Source: Leifsonia shinshuensis
GTDB taxonomy: Bacteria; Actinomycetota; Actinomycetes; Actinomycetales; Microbacteriaceae
NCBI RefSeq assembly: GCF_022606355.1
Contig: NZ_JAHHZQ010000004.1
Span: forward strand, 620,001 to 684,000
Reading direction: 5' to 3'
Length of the DNA: 64,000 nucleotides
In this document: positions 41,630 through 50,314 of the stretch, one piece after another
Numbering within the stretch: the stretch's first letter is position 1
How the letters are laid out: every line of letters starts with the position of its first letter
The notes under the pieces: model-generated
The model's database searches: none
Told to the model about the DNA's origin: nothing
Seen by the model: only the letters and a program-made list of their open reading frames with translations
Program-made: the position numbers and the translations under genes

Positions 41630-43404
41630 CCGTCGACCGCTGGCTCGGCCGGATCCCGTTGGACTCGCCGTCCGTCTTCCTCAAGCTCGTGCCGACGCTG
41701 GTCGGTTTCGTCATCGCGCTCGGGCTGACCTTCATCCCCGGCGTGATGAGCGCGCACCTCCCGGTCTTCATCGTCGGCGCGACCGCGGTCATGATCGGGG
41801 CCCTGCTGCTCGCGCTGCTGGTGCCCTGGCGGCGGGTCGGCCCGCGCTGGACGGTCGCTGTGCCGCTCGTCGCAATGGCCTCGATCGCGCTGATGCGGAT
41901 CGGCACGGGCGGCTCGACGTCGGCCATCGGCGTGATCCTGCTGCTGCCGTTCGTCTGGATCGCCACCGAGGAGGGCCGACGCAACATCGTCATCGCCGCG
42001 GTGGGCATCTTCGTCGTCCTCCTCGGCCCGATCCTGGTGGATCACGACGCGACCAGCCCGGCGGACCTCCTGCGCGCGTTCTTCTCGCCGGTCATCTACC
42101 TGATCGTCGCTGCGGTCGTCAACGAGATCGCCCACCGGTCCCGCGTGCAGCTGGCCGCCTCCCGTGCCGTGGCCGCCCAGCGCGAGGAGCTGCTCGAGCA
42201 GGCCCAGCGCACGCAGGACGAGCTGGTGCTCAACGAGGCACGGCTCAAGACCGCGAACCGGCTCATCCAGAGCATCTGGAACGCTGTCACGGAGCAGTCG
42301 GTGATCGGAACCGACCTCGACGGCGTGATCGACGTCTGGAACCCCGGTGCAGAGAAGATGCTCGGCCTGACCGAGGCGCAGGTCGTCGGTCACGACCGGC
42401 GCGTCATCGAGTTCCACCTGGTGAGCGAGCTGGAGGATCGGCTGCGCGACATGGACGCGCGCTTCACGACCGTCGTCAGCGCCGACGACTTCTCCGCCCT
42501 CGTCGACACCGTGCGCGCCGGCTACGCGGACGTGCGCGACTGGACGTACGTGCGCGCGGACGGCAAGCAGGTGCCGGTCCAGGTCGCGGCGACCCCACGG
42601 ATCGATGAGAACGGCCACCGGGTCGGCTTCATCTTCGTGGCCACCGACATGACCCAGGCCCGCGAGTTCGCGCGGCTGAAGGACGAGTTCGTCGGGCTGA
42701 TCTCGCACGAGCTGCGCACGCCGCTCAGCTCGATCCTCGGTTACCTCGAGCTCATGCGTGACGACGACGAGGCGCCGCTCTCCGACGAGCAGCTGCAGTA
42801 CCTCGGTGTCGCCGAACGCAACGCCCACCGCCTGCTCCGGTTGGTCGGCGACCTCCTCTTCACCGCGCAGGTCGAGTCGGGGAGGTTCCCGATCGACATC
42901 ACGGACGCCGAGCTGCGCTCGGTCGTCTCCGCCTCGGTGGAGTCGGCCCGGCCGGGCGCGGCCGCGGCAGGAGTCGCGCTGGTGATGGAGGTGCCGGACG
43001 AGCCCGTCGACGTGCGCGGCGACACGGTGCGGCTCGGTCAGGCGGTCGACAACCTGGTCTCCAACGCGCTCAAGTTCACGCCGGCTGGCGGCAGCGTCAC
43101 CGTGTCGTTGCGGCGGGACCGCGACGAGGCGGTGGTGGCGGTGACCGACACCGGCATCGGCATCCCGGCGGTCGAGCTGAGCCAGCTCTCGCAGCGGTTC
43201 TTCCGGGCCTCGACGGCCACGCGCAACGCGGTGCCGGGCGTCGGACTCGGGCTCACCATCACGAAGGCGATCGTGACCGCCCACGGCGGCCGGCTCGACA
43301 TCGCGAGCGAGGAGGGCGTCGGCACGTCCATCAGCCTCCACCTCCCGATCGAGACGCCTGCACCGGTCGCCGAGGCCGTGCCGGGGGCGGAGGCGGCACC
43401 GTGA
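41626..43404 (+). CDS. Membrane PAS-domain sensor histidine kinase
   Basis: 592 residues. Six membrane helices (about 20-40, 45-67, 77-95, 98-115, 119-137, 150-168) are followed by a coiled coil (170-212), a PAS domain (about 213-345; VIDVWNPGAEKMLGLT), a HisKA dimerisation domain with the phospho-acceptor in ISHELRTPL (H361), and an HATPase domain (N-box DNLVSNALKF, DTGIGI, VGLGLTI). The C-terminal tail is proline-rich. No extracytoplasmic sensor domain is present, so the membrane helices or PAS domain should sense the signal. Cognate to the receiver genes with which it overlaps. Confidence 0.95.
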   Translation: MTVDRWLGRIPLDSPSVFLKLVPTLVGFVIALGLTFIPGVMSAHLPVFIVGATAVMIGALLLALLVPWRRVGPRWTVAVPLVAMASIALMRIGTGGSTSAIGVILLLPFVWIATEEGRRNIVIAAVGIFVVLLGPILVDHDATSPADLLRAFFSPVIYLIVAAVVNEIAHRSRVQLAASRAVAAQREELLEQAQRTQDELVLNEARLKTANRLIQSIWNAVTEQSVIGTDLDGVIDVWNPGAEKMLGLTEAQVVGHDRRVIEFHLVSELEDRLRDMDARFTTVVSADDFSALVDTVRAGYADVRDWTYVRADGKQVPVQVAATPRIDENGHRVGFIFVATDMTQAREFARLKDEFVGLISHELRTPLSSILGYLELMRDDDEAPLSDEQLQYLGVAERNAHRLLRLVGDLLFTAQVESGRFPIDITDAELRSVVSASVESARPGAAAAGVALVMEVPDEPVDVRGDTVRLGQAVDNLVSNALKFTPAGGSVTVSLRRDRDEAVVAVTDTGIGIPAVELSQLSQRFFRASTATRNAVPGVGLGLTITKAIVTAHGGRLDIASEEGVGTSISLHLPIETPAPVAEAVPGAEAAP

Positions 43405-44207
43405 GCGCCGTCGGGATCGCCGTCGCCCAGTTCACGCCGGGCGACGATCGCGTGCACAACCGCGACCTGGTCGCCGGCCTCATCGCCGTCGCGGCGGCCC
43501 GCGGCGCGCGACTGGTCGTCTTCCCGGAGTACTCGTCGTACTTCACCGACTCGCTCGGCCCCTCCTTCGCCCGCAACGCCGAGCCGCTCGACGGCGAGTT
43601 CGTGCGGTCGCTGGCTGCGACGGCACGCGAGCACGGCGTCTTCGCGATCGCCGGCCTCGTCGAGCGGACCGGGATCCGCGACAAGTTCGCCAACACGCTG
43701 GTGGCGGTCGGCCCGGACGGGACGACCCTGGCCGTCTACCGCAAGCAGCACCTGTACGACGCGTTCGGCTCCACCGAGTCCGACTGGGTGATCCCGGGCG
43801 ACCTCGCCCTGCCGGAGGTGTTCGAGGTCGACGGGCTCCGGGTCGGGATGCAGACCTGCTACGACCTGCGCTTCCCCGAGGTCACCCGTCGGCTCGCCGA
43901 CGCGGGCGCCGACCTGGTCGCCGTGCCGGCGGAGTGGGTGCGCGGGCCGCTCAAAGAGCAGCACTGGTCGACCCTGCTGGCCGCCCGCGCCATCGAGAAC
44001 ACCCTCTACGTCGCCGCTGCGGACCACACCCCGCCGATCGGCGTCGGCAACAGCGTGATCGTCGACCCGATGGGCGTCGTGCTCGCGGGCCTCGGCGAGA
44101 CGGCGGGGGTCGCGGTCGCCGAGGCTTGGGCAGAGCGCGTCGCGGACGTGCGCAGGCGGAATCCGGCCCTGAAGCTGCGTCGCTACCGGGTGGAGCCGAA
44201 CGACTGA
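43401..44207 (+). CDS. Nitrilase-superfamily amidohydrolase (Nit/omega-amidase-like)
   Basis: 268 residues, GTG 43401 in a GTGA overlap with the kinase stop. The Glu-Lys-Cys triad is in place: E43 (VFPEYS), K115 (YRKQHLYD) and C153 (QTCYDLRFPE). The family hydrolyses carbon-nitrogen bonds of amides. Overall resemblance is to Nit1/Nit2-type amidases that act on alpha-keto amides and deaminated glutathione. It may belong to the signalling operon by coupling, or pair with the convergent aminotransferase gene 20 bp away. Confidence 0.88.
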   Translation: MSAVGIAVAQFTPGDDRVHNRDLVAGLIAVAAARGARLVVFPEYSSYFTDSLGPSFARNAEPLDGEFVRSLAATAREHGVFAIAGLVERTGIRDKFANTLVAVGPDGTTLAVYRKQHLYDAFGSTESDWVIPGDLALPEVFEVDGLRVGMQTCYDLRFPEVTRRLADAGADLVAVPAEWVRGPLKEQHWSTLLAARAIENTLYVAAADHTPPIGVGNSVIVDPMGVVLAGLGETAGVAVAEAWAERVADVRRRNPALKLRRYRVEPND

Positions 44208-44226
44208 GCAGCCTGCCTCGGCGCGC

Positions 44227-45423
44227 TCATGAGCGCAACGCGGCCAGCCGGCCGGCGGCCTCCTCGAGCACCTCCACTCGCTTGCAGAAGGCGAACCGCA
44301 CGAGCGACGCGGTGCGGGCGGCGTAATCGTCGCGGCAGAAGGCGGCGAGCGGTACGGCCACGACTCCCGCGAGCTCGGGGAGTCGGCGGCAGAACTCCAC
44401 AGCGTCGCGGTGCCCGAGCCCAGCGGCGTCCGCGACGACGAAGTACGTCCCGTCGCTCGGATGCACCTCGAACCCGGCGGCCCGCAGGCCGGCCGAGAGC
44501 ACGTCGCGCTTGTGGGCGAGGGCGGCGGCGATCCCGGCGAAGAACTCGTCCGGCAGCGCGAGTCCCGCCGCGATCGCCGGTTGGAACGGTGCGCCGTTCA
44601 CGTAGGTGAGGAACTGCTTGACGGCGAGGACGGCCGTCACCAGTTCCGCGGGCGCGGTGAGCCAGCCCACCTTCCACCCCGTGGTGTTGAACGTCTTGCC
44701 TCCGGAGGAGATCGTCACGGTCCGCTCGCGCGCGCCGTCGAGCGTGGCGATCGGGATGTGCTGAGGGCCGAAGGTGAGGTGCTCGTACACCTCGTCGGTC
44801 ACGATGATCGCGTCGTGGCGCTCGGCGAGGTCGACCACTGTCTGCAGCGTCTCGCGGTCGAGCACCGCCCCCGTCGGGTTGTGCGGAGTGTTCACCAGGA
44901 TGACGCGCGTCCGGTCGGTCACGGTGCTGCGCAGCCGGTCCAAGTCGGGCCGGAACGCGGGCGGTTCCAGCGGAACGGTCCTGTGCACACCGCCGGCCAG
45001 TGCGATCACCGCGCCGTACTCGTCGTAGAACGGCTCGAAGGTGACCACCTCGTCACCCGGCTCGAGCAGCGCGAGGAGTGTCGCGGCGATGGCCTCCGTT
45101 GCGCCGGCCGTCACGAGGACCTCACGGTCGGGGTCGACCTCCAGCCCGTAGAAGCGGCGCTGGTGGTCGGCCACGGCCTGGCGCAGTTGCGGGATGCCGA
45201 TGCCGGGCGGGTATTGATTGACACCGTCGCGGATGGCGGCGACAGCCGCATCGAGCACCACATCGGGGCCGTCCTCGTCGGGGAAGCCCTGCCCGAGATT
45301 GATCGCGCCGGTGCGCACGGCGAGGGCGCTCATCTCGGCGAAGATCGTCGGGCGCACCGTGCCGTCCGTTCCCAGCAGGCCGGCGCCCCTGGCGGCCGCG
45401 CGCCACCCTCCGGATACCGTCAT
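44227..45423 (-). CDS. PLP-dependent class I aminotransferase (kynurenine/methionine aminotransferase-like)
   Basis: 398 residues. Fold-type I motifs: INLGQGFPDEDGPDVV, TAGATEAIAATLLAL, NTPHNPTGAV, the aspartate of IVTDEVYEH and the PLP-lysine in SSGGKTFNTTGWKVGW, with the C-terminal carboxylate-binding arginine in LVRFAFCKR. The INLGQGFPD opening is shared by YbdL, mammalian KYAT1/glutamine transaminase K and actinobacterial DapC-like enzymes, so the exact substrate is open. An amidase of the nitrilase family on the facing strand recalls the transaminase plus omega-amidase pair. Confidence 0.9.
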   Translation of the reverse strand: MTVSGGWRAAARGAGLLGTDGTVRPTIFAEMSALAVRTGAINLGQGFPDEDGPDVVLDAAVAAIRDGVNQYPPGIGIPQLRQAVADHQRRFYGLEVDPDREVLVTAGATEAIAATLLALLEPGDEVVTFEPFYDEYGAVIALAGGVHRTVPLEPPAFRPDLDRLRSTVTDRTRVILVNTPHNPTGAVLDRETLQTVVDLAERHDAIIVTDEVYEHLTFGPQHIPIATLDGARERTVTISSGGKTFNTTGWKVGWLTAPAELVTAVLAVKQFLTYVNGAPFQPAIAAGLALPDEFFAGIAAALAHKRDVLSAGLRAAGFEVHPSDGTYFVVADAAGLGHRDAVEFCRRLPELAGVVAVPLAAFCRDDYAARTASLVRFAFCKRVEVLEEAAGRLAALRS

Positions 45424-45602
45424 CGTCGCCCTCTCGTCGTGCCCCTGACCAGGCTAGGGCAGGCGAGGGTCTCCCTCACACCGCTTGCATTCGGTACGTT
45501 GTGGAGAGTCATCGGGAGGCGGAAGGTCGCCCACAGGACCCGCAAATAGAACGCTCAGGTTGGCATCCCAAGCTGTCTAGTGCTTGGAAGGAGCACCACA
45601 CC

Positions 45603-47441
45603 ATGACCGACACTCCGATCAACCCGGACCCCGCGAAGCCCCAGAACGACGCCGAGACCGAAGCGGTCGTGGATGCCGGCGCTGCGCAGCCCACCCCTGC
45701 CCCCGCGGAGGCCCCGGCCGCCGCACAGCCGCAGGCCCCTGCCGAGGCGCAGGTTCCTGCCGAGACGCAGGTTCCCGCCGAGGCACAGGCCCAGCCGCAG
45801 GTTCCCGCCCAGCCGCAGGTGCCAGCGCAGCCCGTGGCTCCCGCCCAGCCCCAGCCTTCGGTCGAGTCCCAGGCACCTGCCGCCGACCACGGCTGGACCG
45901 CTCCCGCCGCTCAGGGCGGCGCCCCCACGGGTGAGCAGCCGACGGCGCAGCAGCCGACCGTTCCCCAGCCCGGCGTCGCGCAGCCCGCCGCTCACCAGGC
46001 CCAGCAGAACCAGGCCCAGCCGAACCAGACGCAGCCGAACCAGACGCAGCCGACCCAGCCCGTGGCCCCGCAGCCCTACGGCCAGCCGGCGGCGCCGCAG
46101 CCGAACTACGGCAACGGCTCGTTCGGTCAGCCGAACGCCTACGGTCAGGCTCCGTACGCTCAGCAGCACCCCGGCCAGCAGCCGCCCTACCTGGCCGCGC
46201 CGGGCACGGCCACCGCCGAGAAGGCGCCCCGCAAGCGCAACACCGGCCTGATCATCGCGACGCTGGCGATCGGCGCGCTCATCGGCGGCGTCGCCGGCGC
46301 GGGAGCCGGGATCGGCCTCTACTCCGCGACGGGCAGCAACGCCACCATCAAGACCGTGTCCGGCCCGCAGAACATCACGGTCAACGACGCCAACAACGCC
46401 ACCACCGTGACCGCGGTCGCCGCGAAGGCGTCGCCGAGCGTCGTCACCATCTCGGTCACGGCCTCCAGCGAAGGCGGCACCGGTTCCGGCGTCGTCCTGT
46501 CCTCGGACGGCTACATCCTCACGAACACCCACGTCGTGACCCTCGACGGCGCCGCGTCCAACGTCAGCATCAGCGTCACCGACAACGACGGCAAGATCTA
46601 CACCGCCAAGATCGTCGGCACCGACCCGACCACCGACCTCGCGGTGATCAAGCTCGACGGAGCGAGCGGGATGACCCCGATCACCTGGGGCGACTCCAGC
46701 AAGCTCAACGTCGGCGACACCACGGTCGCCATCGGCGCCCCGCTCGGTCTTTCCGGCACCGTGACCGACGGCATCGTCAGCGCGCTCAACCGCTCGATCA
46801 GCATCGCGTCCTCGGCGGCCCCCAAGTCGAGCGACGGCAACGGCGGAGGAAGCTCGCAGAACCCGTTCAACTTCGACTTCCCGAACCAGGGCGGCGGCTC
46901 GTCGCAGCAGGGCCAGAGCCAGGGCACGATCTCGCTCCCCGTCATCCAGACGGACGCGTCGATCAACCCGGGCAACTCGGGCGGCGCGCTGCTCGACAGC
47001 AAGGGCCAGCTGATCGGCATCAACGTCGCCATCGCGAGCGCGGGCGGCAGCAGCTCCAGCGGCAGCCAGTCCGGCAGCATCGGCGTCGGGTTCTCGATCC
47101 CGTCGAACGTCGCCAAGCGCATCTCCGACGAGCTGATCAAGAACGGGTCGGCCACCCACGGCCTCCTCGGGGCCTCGGTCGGCGACGCGAGCAGCGACAG
47201 CAAGGCGACCACGGTCGGAGCGTCGGTCAAGTCGGTGACGTCGGGCGGGGCGGCGGCGAGCGCCGGCCTGCAGGCGGGCGACGTGATCGTCAACTTCAAC
47301 GGCCTCCCGATCACCGACGCCACCGACCTGACCGCGCAGGTCCGGGCGCTGGCCGCCGGTTCCAAGGCGGACGTCACGTACCTCCGCGACGGTCAGACCA
47401 AGACCACGACGGTCACCCTCGGCTCGCTTCCCGCCAGCTGA
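45603..47441 (+). CDS. Membrane-anchored HtrA/DegP-like serine protease with PDZ domain
   Basis: 612 residues from ATG 45603, with GGAAGGAG upstream. A long cytoplasmic N-terminus (1-200) is low-complexity, rich in Pro, Gln and Ala with imperfect repeats (QPQVPAQ, QPNQTQPNQTQ). One membrane helix (about 215-243) leads to a trypsin-like domain with the catalytic His (LTNTHVVT), Asp (TTDLAVIKLD) and Ser (NPGNSGGALLD). A C-terminal PDZ domain contains AGLQAGDVIVNFNGLPI. Actinobacterial relatives such as PepD act in envelope stress. Followed by a strong terminator. Confidence 0.94.
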   Translation: MTDTPINPDPAKPQNDAETEAVVDAGAAQPTPAPAEAPAAAQPQAPAEAQVPAETQVPAEAQAQPQVPAQPQVPAQPVAPAQPQPSVESQAPAADHGWTAPAAQGGAPTGEQPTAQQPTVPQPGVAQPAAHQAQQNQAQPNQTQPNQTQPTQPVAPQPYGQPAAPQPNYGNGSFGQPNAYGQAPYAQQHPGQQPPYLAAPGTATAEKAPRKRNTGLIIATLAIGALIGGVAGAGAGIGLYSATGSNATIKTVSGPQNITVNDANNATTVTAVAAKASPSVVTISVTASSEGGTGSGVVLSSDGYILTNTHVVTLDGAASNVSISVTDNDGKIYTAKIVGTDPTTDLAVIKLDGASGMTPITWGDSSKLNVGDTTVAIGAPLGLSGTVTDGIVSALNRSISIASSAAPKSSDGNGGGSSQNPFNFDFPNQGGGSSQQGQSQGTISLPVIQTDASINPGNSGGALLDSKGQLIGINVAIASAGGSSSSGSQSGSIGVGFSIPSNVAKRISDELIKNGSATHGLLGASVGDASSDSKATTVGASVKSVTSGGAAASAGLQAGDVIVNFNGLPITDATDLTAQVRALAAGSKADVTYLRDGQTKTTTVTLGSLPAS

Positions 47442-47456
47442 GTCGTACGACACCGA

Positions 47457-47491
47457 CGGAAGGCCGCCCCGCAGCGCGGGGCGGCCTTCCG
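47457..47491 (+). terminator. Hairpin terminator after the HtrA-like gene
   Basis: Perfect 15-bp arms (47457-47471 and 47477-47491, CGGAAGGCCGCCCCG and complement) with loop CAGCG, 16 bp after the stop. No clear U-tract. Confidence 0.8.
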
Positions 47492-47566
47492 CCGTACGGG
47501 CGCGGCGTTCCCCGCCCGGGGCGCTGCCATTCCCGGCTGCTAAGCTCGGCGAGGCCCGAACGACGA

Positions 47567-48619
47567 ATGGATCAGATGCCGGACGACAGCGTGAACACCC
47601 TCCCCGGTGTGTCCTACGTGATGCCGGTCCTCAACGAGGCGACCCATGTGCGGGCGGCGGTGGACAGCCTCCTCGCGCAGGACTACGCCGGACCGTTCGA
47701 AGTCACGATCGCGCTCGGCCCCAGCATCGACGGCACGACGGAGCTCGTCGCCGAGCTGGCGTCGGTCGACTCCCGCATCCGTGTGGTCGACAACGTCGTC
47801 GGCTCGACCCCCGCCGGGCTGAATCTCGCCATCCGCGAGTCCCGGTATCCGGTGGTGATCCGGGTCGACGCCCACAGCGTCCTCCCGTCCGACTACGCGC
47901 GCATCGCCGTCGAGACCATCCTCGAGACCGGCGCCGACAATGTCGGCGGCCTCATGGACGCGCAGGGCACGACCCCGTTCGAGCGTGCCGTCGCGCGCGC
48001 CTACGGTAGCCGCGTCGGGCTGGGCGGGACGAAGCTGCACGTCGGCGGGACGGCCGGCCCCGCTGAGACGGTGTACCTCGGCGTCTTCGATCGCGATCGG
48101 CTCCTGGAGGTCGGCCTCTTCGACGAGGAGATCAAGCGCGGTCAGGACTGGGAGCTCAACCGCCGCATCCGCCAGGCCGGCGGCACCGTGTGGTTCACCC
48201 CTCGGCTGCGCGTGGTCTACCGGCCGCGCCCCAACCTCTACCGGCTGGCGCGACAGTTCTTCTCCACGGGGATCTGGCGCGGCGAGCTGGCGCGGCGGTT
48301 CCCCGCCTCCAACGGCCTGCGCTACTTCGCGCCGCCGGTGATGGTGCTCGGCGTCGCAATCGGCGTGCTGCTCGGGCTCGGCGGTGTGCTCCAGGCGATC
48401 CTCGGGGCGAGCCCGTGGCTGCTGTGGGCGTTCGCGATCCCGGCCGCCTATCTGCTGATCGTCGTCGCGTCGGCGCTGGTCTGGGGGCGCCGCGACGGCT
48501 TTTCGTCGTTCCTCTGGTTTCTCGTAGTCTTGCCGTGCATCCATTTCAGCTGGGGGATCGGGTTCATCCTCGGATATCTCTCGCTCACCAGGAACATCAC
48601 CGCACACACCGGAAGGTAG
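47567..48619 (+). CDS. GT2 glycosyltransferase with C-terminal membrane helices (ExoA-like)
   Basis: 350 residues; ATG 47567, with ATG 47576 as an alternative. The GT-A fold begins VSYVMPVLNEATHVRAAVDSLL; acidic sites include VIRVDAHS (DxD-like) and FDEEIKRGQDWELNRRI, the acceptor-side ED/RxxW-type region. Two to three C-terminal membrane helices (about 260-310 and 322-343) anchor it. This resembles succinoglycan ExoA-type transferases of surface glycan synthesis. First of three plus-strand genes with a CDP-alcohol transferase and another GT2. Confidence 0.9.
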   Translation: MDQMPDDSVNTLPGVSYVMPVLNEATHVRAAVDSLLAQDYAGPFEVTIALGPSIDGTTELVAELASVDSRIRVVDNVVGSTPAGLNLAIRESRYPVVIRVDAHSVLPSDYARIAVETILETGADNVGGLMDAQGTTPFERAVARAYGSRVGLGGTKLHVGGTAGPAETVYLGVFDRDRLLEVGLFDEEIKRGQDWELNRRIRQAGGTVWFTPRLRVVYRPRPNLYRLARQFFSTGIWRGELARRFPASNGLRYFAPPVMVLGVAIGVLLGLGGVLQAILGASPWLLWAFAIPAAYLLIVVASALVWGRRDGFSSFLWFLVVLPCIHFSWGIGFILGYLSLTRNITAHTGR

Positions 48620-48621
48620 GC

Positions 48622-49440
48622 ATGTCAGCAGCCGGACCCGCAGCGCACGGAGCGCGGCCGACGTCGATCGCGGAGCTCAAGGCGGTCGCGCAGCCGCCCG
48701 AGGTGCGCGGACGCCGCAACGCGGAGCACTGGACGGCGTCGCTGTACCTGCGCAACCTGTCGCCATATCTCACCTGGTTCCTGCTGAAGACCTCCATCTC
48801 GGCCAACGGCGTCACGGGCCTCATGATCCTCACCGGATGGGCCACCGCAGCCAGTCTGCTGATCCCCGGCATCGGTGGCGCGGCGCTCGCCCTGGTGCTC
48901 GGACAGCTCCAGATGCTCATCGACTGCTGCGACGGGGAGGTCGCCCGCTGGCGCAAGACGTCCTCGCCCGCCGGAATCTTCCTCGACAACGTCGGCCATT
49001 ACACGACGGAGACGCTCATCGCCATCGCGCTGGGCGTGCGGGCGGCCGGCTATCCGTTCGAGGCTCCGCAGGACTTCCTGTGGACGAACCTCGGTACACT
49101 GCTCGCTCTCGTCATCGTGCTCAACAAGGCGCTCAACGACATGGTCCGCGTGGCGCGGGCCAACGCCGGCCTGCCCAAGCTCGCCGACACGCAGGCCGCC
49201 TACGCACCCACCCACGGTGTGATCGCCCGACTGCGCAAGGCGGCCCGGTTCGTGCCGTTCCACCGTCTCTACCACTCGGTCGAGCTCACCATCATGATCT
49301 TCGTCTTCTCGATCGTCGGGCTCTTCATCGGGGCGACGCTCGCCGACCGCATCCTGCTCTCGGTGCTCGTGCCGCTGGCGGTGCTGGCGGCCATCGGCCA
49401 CTTCGTCGCGATCATGACCTCCAAGCGGGTCCGTGGCTGA
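48622..49440 (+). CDS. CDP-alcohol phosphatidyltransferase family membrane protein
   Basis: 272 residues, ATG 48622 after GGAAGGTAGG. The family motif DxxDGxxAR...GxxxDxxxD is present as DCCDGEVARWRK followed by SPAGIFLDNVGHY: the last aspartate is histidine. Several membrane helices surround it (about 60-95, 118-160, 225-265). Members transfer a CDP-activated group to an alcohol acceptor in phospholipid or glycopolymer synthesis. With the LicC-like nucleotidyltransferase and ABC exporter nearby, a role in a phosphate-containing surface polymer is likely; the substrate is unknown. Confidence 0.86.
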   Translation: MSAAGPAAHGARPTSIAELKAVAQPPEVRGRRNAEHWTASLYLRNLSPYLTWFLLKTSISANGVTGLMILTGWATAASLLIPGIGGAALALVLGQLQMLIDCCDGEVARWRKTSSPAGIFLDNVGHYTTETLIAIALGVRAAGYPFEAPQDFLWTNLGTLLALVIVLNKALNDMVRVARANAGLPKLADTQAAYAPTHGVIARLRKAARFVPFHRLYHSVELTIMIFVFSIVGLFIGATLADRILLSVLVPLAVLAAIGHFVAIMTSKRVRG

Positions 49441-50314
49441 CCCGACGGTCGGCGTCGTGGTGCTCACGCAGGGCACCCGGCCGCACGACCTCGTACGCGG
49501 CGTGGAGTCCGTCCTCCGCCAGGAGGGGGTGCGCACCGAGGTGGTGGTCGTCGGCAACGGCTGGGATCCCGCCACAGCCGCGCCGGCACTGCCGGCCGGT
49601 GTCGGAACGCTCGCACTGCCCGAGAACCTCGGCATCCCGGCCGGGCGCAATCAGGGCGTCCCGCTGGTGGAGGGGGAGTACCTGCTGTTCCTCGACGACG
49701 ACGCCGACATCCCGTCGCCGACGTTCCTGCGCGACGCGATCGATCTGCTGCGCAGCGACTCGAGCATCGGGATGATCCAGCCGCGCCTGCGCGCCCGCGA
49801 CGGCAAGCCGTCTCCTCGCCGGTGGATTCCGCGCATCCGCAAGGGCGAGCCGGAGCGATCCTCGGTGGTGTTCTCGGTACTGGAGGCCGTCATCGTCCTG
49901 CCGCGCGAAGTCTTCGAGCGTGCGGGAGGCTGGGCCGACCCGTTCTTCTACGCGCACGAGGGCATCGAGCTCGCCTGGCGCGTCTGGGATCAGGGCAAGC
50001 GGGTCTGGTACGCCGGCGACCTCGTCGCGGAGCATCCGGCCGTCTCGCCGACCCGGCACTCGTACTACTACCGCCTGAACGCCCGGAACCGGGTGTGGCT
50101 CGCGCGCCGCAACCTCCCCGGCGTGCTCGTGCCGGTCTACGTCGGGTCGTGGACGGGCATCCAGCTGCTGCGGTGGTTCCGCAAGCCGGCCGTCCTGAGC
50201 GCCTGGTTCGGCGGCTGGCGCGAAGGATGGCGGTCCGACCCGGGGGAGCGGCGGCCCATCCGGTGGCGGACCGTCGCGCGGATGACCCTGGCGGGACGTC
50301 CGCCGATCGTCTAG
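49433..50314 (+). CDS. GT2 family glycosyltransferase
   Basis: 293 residues, GTG start overlapping the preceding gene by 8 nt. GT-A features: VGVVVLTQGTRPHDLVRGVESVL, VVVVGNGW, LPENLGIPAGRNQG, YLLFLDDDADIP (DxD) and the acceptor-loop segment AHEGIELAWRVWDQG. Predicted inverting transferase at the cytoplasmic face; only weak hydrophobic patches are near the C-terminus. Its TAG stop shares the palindrome CTAG (50311-50314) with the stop of the convergent gene. Confidence 0.9.
   Translation: MADPTVGVVVLTQGTRPHDLVRGVESVLRQEGVRTEVVVVGNGWDPATAAPALPAGVGTLALPENLGIPAGRNQGVPLVEGEYLLFLDDDADIPSPTFLRDAIDLLRSDSSIGMIQPRLRARDGKPSPRRWIPRIRKGEPERSSVVFSVLEAVIVLPREVFERAGGWADPFFYAHEGIELAWRVWDQGKRVWYAGDLVAEHPAVSPTRHSYYYRLNARNRVWLARRNLPGVLVPVYVGSWTGIQLLRWFRKPAVLSAWFGGWREGWRSDPGERRPIRWRTVARMTLAGRPPIV

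Noticed and set aside
45673-45960. Short repeats in the HtrA N-terminus as a possible CRISPR or minisatellite
   Set aside because: Units are irregular, in frame, and encode Pro/Gln/Ala; no spacers of constant length.
45555-47453. 632-codon minus-strand frame opposite the HtrA-like gene, with leucine/glycine repeats
   Set aside because: Repeats are the antisense image of the Pro/Gln-rich N-terminus; no domain or ribosome site.
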